64,000 bases of DNA from Asterella californica (taxonomy: Eukaryota; Streptophyta; Marchantiopsida; Marchantiales; Aytoniaceae): contig JAYKYS010000001.1 of assembly GCA_036924285.1 (NCBI GenBank), positions 3,322,501 to 3,386,500 on the forward strand, given 5' to 3'. The position numbers were made by a program, and so were the translations under genes. This document shows, one piece after another, positions 12,397 to 21,103 of this stretch (its first letter is position 1; each line of letters starts with the position of its first letter). The notes below the pieces were generated by a model. The model was not told the DNA's origin. It ran no database searches and saw only the letters and a program-made list of their open reading frames with translations.

Positions 12397-12927
12397 TAAT
12401 GTCCTCAGCTAAACGGCGCCATTAGACAATTAGCTCTCCGCTAGGAGCACAACAGCCCCCTCTTCACTTATGGGTTTTCTTCCGATTAGTTGATTACTCC
12501 AAGAGTGATTAACATATAACAATTATGAATTAATTCAATTTTCTACGTAGCTTAGTAAAGTAAATTTTAGTAACACTTATACGTTTTCCGATAAGAGAAA
12601 ACGAATTTCAATGTACAAGGCCGTGGGGAAAGATATTAACTGCTATTGTATTCGTTTCTCTACGTTTGGGGACCACTGTAGTTTTATGCGTTGGTGGGCA
12701 GCGCTTCATATGGAAGACACATTTCAGTTGCGGGATTCCATCCCAAGACCCTCTAAACTCATGAAGAGAAGAAAAGTTTTGCCGCTGATCACATCAAACT
12801 GGAGTCACATTACCTTGTCGTCATCAAGAAGGGCATTCACTCCTTGTATAGTTCAGTTCGCATGAAAAATATTTTGAATTATTATGGTTCTTTCGCTGTA
12901 GTCCTCGTCCGAAGCAGTGTTTCTGCA
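12397..12927. other. AT-rich spacer, no gene seen
   Basis: Between the type-A palindrome and the left inverted repeat no supported ORF is visible; a short frame at 12611-12865 has no recognisable content. Confidence 0.35.
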
Positions 12928-13219
12928 AATAAATAAGCATGCTCGATCAACTTCCGTACTTTTGCTCTCTTTAAGATATTGAAAATGATGTAAGTGTTAT
13001 ATAAATATTCTAGATTAAACAAAAAAAATCAAAATATTATTTAAATGTTAAGTATTACTTGTTCCTAGAAAGTAGAAAATCTAATTAGAAAACCCGTAAG
13101 TGATATCTGGAACTTTGCGCTCCAAACGGTACAAGTGCGGATGGGTGCTGCACAAAATTGACTCATCCATAAATACATTAATTTATTACCTAACCCTTCT
13201 CGCTGGAAGGGTTAGGTAA
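12928..13219 (+). repeat. Left inverted repeat (~290 bp)
   Basis: Read outward to inward it matches the reverse complement of 19219-19516, by eye at roughly 85-90% with a few small indels. Shared stretches include AATAAATAAGCATGCTCGAT, CAAAATATTATTTAAAT, TAATTAGAAAACCC and GACTCATCCATAAATACATT. The inner end contains a type-A palindrome; after it the two sides diverge. Confidence 0.85.
13186..13219. repeat. Type-A palindrome inside the left inverted repeat
   Basis: TTACCTAACCCTTC (13186-13199) pairs perfectly with GAAGGGTTAGGTAA (13206-13219) around TCGCTG. This is the cleanest type-A stem in the window. Confidence 0.8.
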
Positions 13220-14119
13220 GTGAGTTGGCCACATAAGTGAGTTGGGAGGGTTGAGAGGTGTGCATATTTCATTCACTGCGTTTCAGTTTTTGTATTTTAG
13301 GGTAGTTAGTTTTTCAGTCGAAATAATTTCCAACTTGGACGAATCATGTACTTTCCTCTCTTCTTCTTGTGTCTAATATTTTGGACAACTCGTCTGACTC
13401 TCTGCTATAACTAATTTTTAAACGGCACAGATTTTGAACAATACGAAACTCTCGAATTTCTCTGAAAGATTGATTTTCTTTTTCGATCATATTGCAATAT
13501 CACATTCTTTTCATTTGAAAAAAGACGGTGACAGATAGACTCACGTAGCTGCATAGATTGTTTTCAATACACTACTTCATGGTTTCAACGTGCACTTCAT
13601 GTATATTTAGCTTGTAGGTAATACAGTTTTTGGATGTTTAAGTGACAACCCACACTTCGTATATATGAAGATTTGCTAGGCATGCATATTCACCCTAGGT
13701 TGCCTTCGGTTCGCCTGTGGCGTCTTTTTATTCCCACGATTATTTTTCAGTGGTGACGGTCTGTTCGGTTCCCGTGTACTTGTTCTTTTTCCCGCCATTA
13801 TTTTCGGTGGAGTACTTTCATATCGTTCTGACAGTAAATATACAGTACAGTGGCGTACATATAAAACATTTTTATTACCAAGAGAAAGCAAACATGCCAC
13901 ACGGCAAACGCCATATATTGACAGATACACGAGACCTTCCAGAGTAGAAGGCGAAGCCGTAGCTGCGGTATAATGCTCACTACGGTGTACATTTAATTAA
14001 CCTTGCTGTTCTCAACGACCACACAGTAAAATCTACATTCTCTTATTCGTAAACACCCAGAAGAATGCACTCTATATAGCACGTAAAATCTACTAGTCGA
14101 TGACTATAACAGTGAGCTC
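13220..14119. other. Non-coding part of the element, 3' of the first Rep-like copy
   Basis: About 900 bp between the left inverted repeat and the first Rep-like gene. Several short ORFs on both strands overlap each other (13676-13992) and have no recognisable content. The second copy has a spacer of about the same length on its side (18298-19218), but I see no clear sequence match between the two. Confidence 0.4.
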
Positions 14120-15654
14120 CTATGTACAAACACATCTTTGAGAACCTGTCACTCGCTGGAAAACTTCACTGAGAGCTATATATTCAGGAACAGCACTTGC
14201 ATTCGGAACAGGATCTGGAGGGGCTGGTCCTTCTGCAATATCAACAGGTCCGCTTGGAGTCGAGGCACCATCTTCGTTAGCTGCACGTTCTCTTGACTGT
14301 GTATAGCGGTATTTACAATTGTGACACCTTCGCGGTTCATGCCAAAAGAAAATATTCTACACGTCTTCGGGGGTTATCAGCTCCGGGTGCAGAAAAGATT
14401 TCCACAATAAGTCGACCCTGCGTACTTGGATGCCCGTCTGTATAAGCCAACGAGGGGAAGCAGAATACTTCTCGGACAGAATCATGGAACGTAGGCAAGT
14501 CCAGAAGGTAGAAGACAGTGGATGGCTAGACTTATACTTATTAAACTGCAACGCACGAGGCAGAATGTTAGCATACGACAACTCAACGCGATTCTTGGTA
14601 TCACAAGCACCTAGCAAAGTATACAATTCTCTACCGTCGATGAACATGCTCTCAGAGATATTTTTTGTGTGCGCATGGTGATACTGCTCGCGTTCATCTT
14701 TCATGCAATAACCAATCATGTCCACAAAAGTACGAAGGCCCTTGTTAGTTAAAGTTTTGATACAAACTTCCGCACCGAGAGGACGATTCGTTGTCCATCC
14801 AAGAGCACTGGTGATCCACTTCTTCACCTCCTGGGAAGAGTTGGCTGCTATTGCTATAATTCCCTGGTAATGTAGGTGTAGAAGCGCTCCGCCTCTCTCT
14901 ATGGAAAAGACACCAGAAAAGCACTAACTCTGTAGGAATTCTCCGAGGAGAGAGAAGAAAGACAGATCCAAATCCTCACCAGTCTTACAGACTGCCATTG
15001 CCAGTTCCAGATTTTTCTTCGGAGGGGCTACTCTTTTCGTCCTCGCTTGCCTCCGAAGGGACATCTATTCGAGATGTGTGAGAAAAATGAGGACAAACAT
15101 AACAGAAACACTCTGGATGCAAGAGCAGACATAAGAAAGCAAGCGGGAGCGGTAGATGACATGTACAATCGGTCGCAAAAAATTATACCTCAGTTCTATA
15201 TAATACCTGGGATAAGAGAAGACTACAAGGTGCCGATCCTGCAAAATGATCCAATACCCATCGTCCGTAGTACCCAAGTAAAAGAAAGGCCCGGACAAAG
15301 CAAGGAGACAGCGATCGATTTTGACAAAATCACCATCAACCAAGAAGTGCGGGGGATGAGCAGATGCCAAAAGGTTCAAGTAAACACAGTAAGTATTGTA
15401 CTGCAAAAAAGAACCCTACCCTCGTGGTACGAGAGAAGCTGACATTGAGTTATAGCCTGCTCTAGAGTCGGCAAGGATGGCGGACAACCCTCAGGGAAGA
15501 AAAGACTCTCTTGGACAGCAAACGAATCATCCACGGAAGAGTTATCAACATTGACAACCGGCGACTCTACTCTATCGGCTTCTAAATCAGACGTCTTTAC
15601 TGTAGGATCTAAAGCCCCGTCAAGCAACTCGGGCGACACGGCATTATCGACCAT
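14120..15654 (-). pseudogene. HUH-endonuclease (Rep-like) transposon protein, broken copy 1
   Basis: Seen on the minus strand, in order: an acidic N-terminus from ATG 15654; a conserved block with HPPHFLVDGDFVKI and GYWIILQD (about 15190-15410); a basic stretch RRQARTKR; LELAMAVCKTGEDLDL; then LLHLHYQGI, whose H-L-H (14870-14878) fits HUH motif 2; and MIGYCMKDE, whose Y-x-x-K (14699-14710) fits the catalytic tyrosine motif, 56 residues after H-L-H. A tail holds CHNCKYRY and VPEYIALSEVF. The order strand-HxH-YxxK is the diagnostic layout of HUH replication initiators and transposases; the exact clade (Replitron-like or other) is not known. Damage: a shift at an A6 run (15405-15410), an in-frame TAG before the H-L-H block, and another TAG at 14357-14359 before the tail. 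A GT-AG intron near 15050-15206 is possible. Copy 2 (17290-18297) confirms each block. Confidence 0.6.
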
Positions 15655-17097
15655 GGCAGCAGATCGATGGACTAGTTGATCTCATCATCGAGCAAAGTGA
15701 AAACAAGAACAAGAAAGACAACGTACCACGTAGAAAAATCAACACCGCTACCTGGTTCTTGCCAACACACGAATCCGGAACCGTCGCGCTCTCCATCCAC
15801 CCCTGCTGCACCTACTTCCTCTGACGACAGCAATCAACAAAAGCCAAGAAAGCGAAGAAAGCAGACAACGAAGCCTATCATGCATCGGAAGTGATCGCAC
15901 AGCAAAGGTCTGCTGCAGAAACGAAAGAAAAACATGAGAAGGCAATGATTGCTGCCCATCATGCATGGTGAATACTGCCAAAGACGACGAACCAACGCAC
16001 AATAAAAAATCAGAGCCTCGTCAGAGCAATCCGAAACCGGACAAAGCAAGCGGCCACAACAAACACCACTGAGAAAAACCACGCGTGACAAGCCATATAC
16101 AAACGAATTCGCCTCCAAGCTCGAATTGCTCCTCAGCGAAAGACACCGCACCGCCCACTCACAAGACGGGATTTTGCACCCTACTAACGCGTCTACCCTG
16201 TCGAATTACTCATCGCGCGAATTCCTTCCAAAGTCAAAGACAGCGTCCAACCTCCGTCTTCGTCGCGCACCACATTCGAAATCAAACGTCCCCGCGTCAC
16301 AACCAATGACAACACGGAATTTCCCACCCTACTAACGCGCTTGGCGTCTTGCAAAACCCTGCTGTGAAACCAAGGTTGCATGCATATTGGCAGCCCCATC
16401 CGCAAGTAACCGTGGTGAGGTGAGGTCGAGTCTTCCTGCCAGGGGCTCAGTCCGTGCAAGGGTAGTCGCATTCGGTGACACAAAGCTTCACGGCGAAAAA
16501 TAGATAAGAAAATAATGATATCGCTAGTCACATTCACTGCAAAAAAAAGACAAAATATAATGCTATCATGTGTCCAACCCATTTTTTGTTTTGACAAAAA
16601 ACAATTTCATGTATACTTAATACATTGATGGCACCAATCATTTGAATCTATGTTTGTAGATGTTTCATAATTTTTATCATTTTCGATTATGGAGCCTTAG
16701 TACATATTGAAGATATTTACATGCAATCGCATAATTATCTTGTCAGTGTTTTTCTCAAGTTTATAGCTACCGAACAATATTCAAACATGACGTGCAATAA
16801 TGAAAGAAAAGAAAACTGGAATTTAGCACAACTTACTTTACGCTTGTCCTCATCTTTCACTCTGACCAAAACCTCAACATATTATTTATTCGCCATGTTG
16901 TATATTAAGATAAGAGAGCAATATGTAGAAGCTTTAATTTCTTTGGTCATGAAGCAAACTAAATTTGAAAAAGAATTCTCTATTTGTCCTCTGTTTCTGA
17001 GTTACACTTGATATCTTGTATCTAGACGTGCCACTTATGGATTTAATTTATTCTTTATCCTAGATCCGCATGCAACGTACATGTACTTATGCCACGA
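15655..17097. other. Central spacer of the element
   Basis: Lies between the two divergent Rep-like genes and so should hold their 5' regions. The 15.67-16.35 kb part is more GC-rich and has low-complexity Ser/Pro/Lys ORFs on the plus strand and Cys-rich shadows on the minus strand; none is convincing. The 16.6-17.0 kb part is AT-rich, with a 96-codon ORF (16721-17011) that has no recognisable family. Confidence 0.4.
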
Positions 17098-17200
17098 GCA
17101 TGCATATTATTCACCTCCTCCGATGGAAGAGATATTATGCATGCACATTAATTTATGAGTTAACCCTTCTTGTCGGAAGGGTTAGTTCATAACTAATGTG
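17098..17200. repeat. Paired palindromes, type B then type A
   Basis: Type B at 17098-17144: GCATGCATATTATTCACCTC at the left pairs with GGAAGAGATATTATGCATGC at the right, loop near CGAT. Type A at 17144-17200: CACATTAATTTATGAGTTAA plus CCCTT pairs with AAGGGTTAGTTCATAACTAATGTG. The two abut and share one base. The pair stands about 90 bp before the second Rep-like gene. Confidence 0.8.
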
Positions 17201-17289
17201 ATTATTAAACATTCTGCAGTCTCCGCAGGGTCCTCATCTTCCGAAACGACAGTACATGTTGTCTATCGTCTAAATTGAAGCATTGTATT

Positions 17290-18297
17290 TGTGAGGACGT
17301 TGATCCATTTATATTTCATTTTATGCAAAAAAATTGCTTACCCATCTGTGTTGTTACAAAGAGCTACGAGATCTAAACGTGCCGGTGCTCCACAGCTTGC
17401 ATCCGATATGCGAAGAGTCTCTATTCTCAAACTATTAGAGATGTCTGTGACGGTTAACTGCCCTAGAGGTGATCTGGACATGTGTTGTTGACCACCATTG
17501 TGTCAGTTCCTACACAATGAGTGTGCTAACGGCTTGCTATTTGTTGAGCGGAGGAGGGGAGGGAACTTTGTTACACCTGCATGTTCATGGCTTCATTCCT
17601 CTTCTCGCTACAAGTCCTATACAGGTCAAACAACGATTGTTGCTGATTCTAGGATGAAAGATGTTAACAACCCGTTCAGAGGTGAAGTCTACATCAAGCT
17701 ACTCACTAACAGAGGACTTCATACGTTCATTGACATGATTGGATACTGTATGAAGGACAAGGGAGAACTGCGTCACCAATCGAGTATGAAAAATATCTCG
17801 AATGTCATGTGGAGGACAGACAAGATTTATTTACTCTACTCGGTACTGCAGAAATGAAGAACCGGGTGGAGCTTAACTACACCAACATCATGCAACGTGC
17901 CTTGCAGTGTAATAAATATCGCAGCAGACATCTGTTGGGTACAACACTTAGAACTTGTCTGAGATCTATGATATGGTCTGGTAAGTATACGCCGTCTTGC
18001 AGGTGGTTCATGGCCTGCGGTATACAGAAGGTGCTCAGCGACTATGTATGAAAAGTAATAATTCGATCAGAAACTATGACAATTGTATATATTGACAACG
18101 TCTTCTTTGCTCACACAAGTGCATGGTACTTCACTGTGGAGCAAGCGGTTGTTGACATTTGTGAGGAAGAAGACTACATACTTGTGTCCCCAACACTTGA
18201 TCGCAACAGAGCTGTTTCTCATTTTGAAGACCTGAACGTCCTACCGGAGTACATGTCTATATGTAGCGCCTTAGAAATGAACTTGGCATCCAGCTGA
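17290..18297 (+). pseudogene. HUH-endonuclease (Rep-like) transposon protein, broken copy 2
   Basis: Homologous to the minus-strand copy at 14120-15654 over the catalytic and C-terminal parts. In order: ATRSKRAGAP; LKLLEMSVTVN, which fits HUH motif 1; RGDLDM; QFLHNEC; GTLLHLHVHG with H-L-H at 17574-17582; then, in a shifted frame, LTNRGLHTFIDMIGYCMKDK with Y-x-x-K at 17744-17755; a second shift leads to KNRVELNYTNIMQRALQ and TCLRSMIWSGKYT. After a gap, 18076-18297 encodes a segment ending LPEYMSICSALEMNLASS that aligns with the tail of copy 1. The distance from H-L-H to Y-x-x-K is 170 nt against 168 in copy 1, which places one indel between them. The N-terminal block of copy 1 was not found upstream. 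At least one stop and two shifts make it inactive. Confidence 0.6.
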
Positions 18298-18589
18298 GCT
18301 TTTCAAGATAAAGTGATTTGCTTCTATTTTCACATTTATTTAACTTATTCTCTATGTATACGTTCTCGGTAGGAACTCTGTAGCCTGCCCCAACTACAAA
18401 CTGTACTTTTCAGCTTTGACAACAACTCTTGTGTTTTCTGTAGGTACTACGACAGACCAGCAGCATCACGACAAGAACAATGGCAGTCGAAACACTGCAA
18501 CTCGGATTGTTTTCTAAAGACTAGTTTCCAGTGGTGTCTCATTTCTCTTTCGACATATATTTCAAGTAAAGAGCACTGCGATAAGCAAT

Positions 18590-18835
18590 ACAGCACATAC
18601 AAATCGTATGTGCCGCTTGTCTTTGTGCAGCAGATATTTTTTGATTCTGAAATAAATAAAGTTATTGTCGGCGGTATGTAGCATTCATTCCACAAGCTAT
18701 GTTCAACAGATCTTGAAATACAGAATTTGTATGTGTTGGTGGTCTTTGTGCGACTGATGTTTTTTATTCAAAAAAAAAACAACTTATTGCTCCCTGTATG
18801 TAGTCATTCACTCCATAAGCTACGTTGAAGTCGTC
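18590..18835 (+). repeat. Imperfect tandem duplication (~125 bp)
   Basis: Two neighbouring copies share CTTTGTGCRGCAGATRTTTT, TGTATGTAG.CATTCA.TCCA and AAGCTAYGTT. They lie just 3' of the second Rep-like copy, inside the element. Confidence 0.65.
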
Positions 18836-19171
18836 CTCCTAGCGAGCAGGAGAGGAGCACAAATTTTGTCCCCTAAAACACACCCGGAACGTTGTATTAC
18901 CGTACATCTCATAAACGGAAGAAAAATACCTGGCGAAACAACCGGGGTTCTTAACTTCCATGCCCGTATTTATACAATAGTGTGTTCTTTTTCCTCAGAG
19001 ATTTCGAGGGACGAACAGTATGCATACTCGTTATCATTAACAAGAAAAAACCGGAGTGACGCATACGCATCGTTACAGTGAAGAGGAAAAAAACCGAGTC
19101 CAGCGTTTTAGATTATCACAAGGGCAAGCACAGAGGGCCAGAATACAGTAATTATTTGGAAGATGGAAAAT

Positions 19172-19268
19172 GTTGCTTATTCATCTCTTCCATCTGAAGA
19201 TGGAAGAGGGCTGCAACCTTAATTTATTACTTAACCTCTCCGATGGGAAAGGTTAGGTAATAAATTAA
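19172..19268. repeat. Paired palindromes, type B then type A
   Basis: Type B at 19172-19217: GTTGCTTATTCATCTCTTCC and ATC pair with GATGGAAGAGGGCTGCAAC around TGAA. Type A at 19219-19268: TTAATTTATTACTTAACCTC pairs with GGTTAGGTAATAAATTAA, loop near CGATG. Same order and near-zero spacing as the pair at 17098-17200. Confidence 0.8.
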
Positions 19269-19516
19269 TGTATTTATGGATGAGTCAATTTTGTGCAGCA
19301 CCCTCCCGCACTTGTACCATTTGGAGCGCAAAATTCCAGACATCACTTCTGGGTTTTCTAATTAGGTCTTCTACGTACTAGGAACAAGTAACGTTATTTA
19401 AATAATATTTTGATTTTTCTTTTTGCTTAATCTATAAAATATTATAACACTTACATCATTTCCAATATCGCAAAGAGAGCAAAAGTATGGAAGTTGATCG
19501 AGCATGCTTATTTATT
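19219..19516 (-). repeat. Right inverted repeat (~298 bp)
   Basis: Reverse complement of the left repeat at 12928-13219. It starts at its own type-A palindrome and ends GCTTATTTATT at 19516. Confidence 0.85.
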
Positions 19517-19530
19517 CTGTGGAGTTATCA

Positions 19531-20158
19531 ACCTCAGCGTTAAACATCACAAGAAGTGCGTTAATCACACACGCTTATGGCCGTGGGTTATCGCTGTCCG
19601 CATCAACTCAATCTATAACACCTAAACCAGGAGAACTTTTTTCTCTCGAGAGACAAGGACCCTAATGACAACGGTCTGCGACCGCATTTACAGATTCAAC
19701 AAGGACCCTAAGCAACTCAACCTATAACACCTAAACCAGGAGAACTTCTTTTTCTCGAGAGACAAGGACCCTAATGACAGTGGCCTGGAACTTTTTGTTC
19801 TCGGGAGACAAGGATCCTATGACCTCAGCGTTAAACAGCACAAGAAGTGCATTAATCACGCACGCTTATGGTAGTGGGTTATCGCTGTCCGCACCAACTC
19901 AACCTATAACACCTAAACTAGGGGAACTTTTTTTCTCGGGAGACAAAGATCTTAATGACAGCGGTCTGCGACCGCATTTACAGATTCAACAAGAACCCTT
20001 GCAACTCAACCTATAACACCTAAACCAAGAGAACTTCTTTTTCTCGAGACTCAACCTATAACACCCAAACCAAGAGAACTTCTTTTTCTCGAGAGACAAG
20101 GATCCTAATGACAGTGGCCTGCGACTGCATTTACAGATTCAACAAGTACCCTAAGCAA
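19531..20158. repeat. Minisatellite with nested periods
   Basis: Units built from CAACTCAACCTATAACACC, TAAACCAGGAGAACTT, TTTTTCTCGAGAGACAAGGA, CCTAATGACAGYGG and CATTTACAGATTCAACAAG recur. A larger period of about 291 bp is seen, with CCTCAGCGTTAAACA at 19532 and again at 19823. It begins 15 bp outside the right inverted repeat. Confidence 0.85.
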
Positions 20159-21103
20159 GCGGCTGCACAGGAGTACAAAATTTAAACCTAAGACCTGTCC
20201 ATTCTATTCGAGAAGAATACCCAACACGCTGTGCCACACTGCTGTAAAACTCGCTGTTAAATCTACATCTGTACCCTGATTACGTGAATCTCTGCCCGGA
20301 CGCGCTGCCCGGATTAGCACGCGGCCGCCTTAAGTACACTTCCTAGTGCTGTTTAACGCTAAGGGTTACCGAACCCTCCGGAGAACATTGCCGGAGCACA
20401 GTAAACGGGAATCAACATGAACGCAACATGAATTTTGCGGTGCTAACCTCAGACCGCATGCCCGTATTGAGGTCCACTGAGGAGAAGGGAATAACTGGAA
20501 GGGCCGTTTTCCCCTGGGCTCTGCCTGGAGAAAGACGAAACGTGATGGAGCAGCATTAAACATTAGAACCCCTTTTTCCTACTTAAGGGCTGATGATGTT
20601 GTCAGGCCAGGCATTGGGCGCTAATCGTCGTCCTGCGTGACCAATGAACAAGGAATTGGCGTTCTTGTACGTAGCCACGGACATAAGCATGAGCATGAGT
20701 GTCTATCTATTGATGAGAAGCCTACGAAAAGTGGAAAGTGCTCCTCGATCCTCCCCAACAGGACTCGGAGCGAGAGACAGGGAGACGGGGGAAGGAACTA
20801 CATGTACACGGTTCAAGCAAATTAGACTTACTTGAGGGATCTGGTTGGTTTTTGCCGAATGATCGACGGACCGGCCAGCGATTTTGCTAGAATGCAGAGG
20901 AGGTGCAGGGCGGAAGGGGTGTTGGATTTCAATCAGTCGGGTAGTAAAGACGGGACGAGAGAGAGAAACATTGTGCACAGGATGGCAGGAGACGAGTCGT
21001 AATGAGTTGGTAGGGTTTGAGGGTTGAGGAGGAAGAGGAGGAGGAAGTTAGAAGGATTTTTTCCTGTTCTTTTATTCTGTCGAGTCTAGCAGCTGTGGAG
21101 ACA
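20159..21103 (+). promoter_or_regulatory. Upstream region and probable 5' leader of SSU72
   Basis: Moderately GC-rich, with overlapping short ORFs on both strands (20366-20978) and no recognisable product. The frame of SSU72 stays open for 29 codons above the conserved start (from an ATG at 21017, Glu-rich), so the leader may allow an alternative longer start. No TATA box assigned. Confidence 0.4.

Larger units (their letters stand above)
12928..19516. mobile_element. Inverted-repeat-bounded block with two HUH-Rep-like genes
   Basis: The block begins and ends with AATAAATAAGC in inverted orientation, and the two ends match over about 290 bp. It contains two related, broken Rep-like genes pointing outward (minus strand 14120-15654, plus strand about 17290-18297). 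Three places inside it carry type-A palindromes, two of them paired with type-B. No convincing target-site duplication is visible directly outside. Two readings are possible: one element with terminal inverted repeats, or two elements of one family inserted head to head, each ending in the same 3' sequence. Because HUH elements do not normally have long terminal inverted repeats, the second reading is attractive. Both are inference. Confidence 0.6.

Noticed and set aside
15387..15411. A tiny 19-nt intron joining two frames of the first Rep-like copy
   Set aside because: GT...AG is present, but 19 nt is too short for a plant intron; a slip at the A6 run is simpler.
14120..15654. A Helitron
   Set aside because: Only one catalytic Tyr motif, no helicase seen, and no recognisable TC...CTRRT ends.
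12928..19516. A classical DDE-type TIR transposon
   Set aside because: No DDE transposase was recognised; the internal genes carry H-L-H and Y-x-x-K motifs instead, and no target-site duplication was seen.
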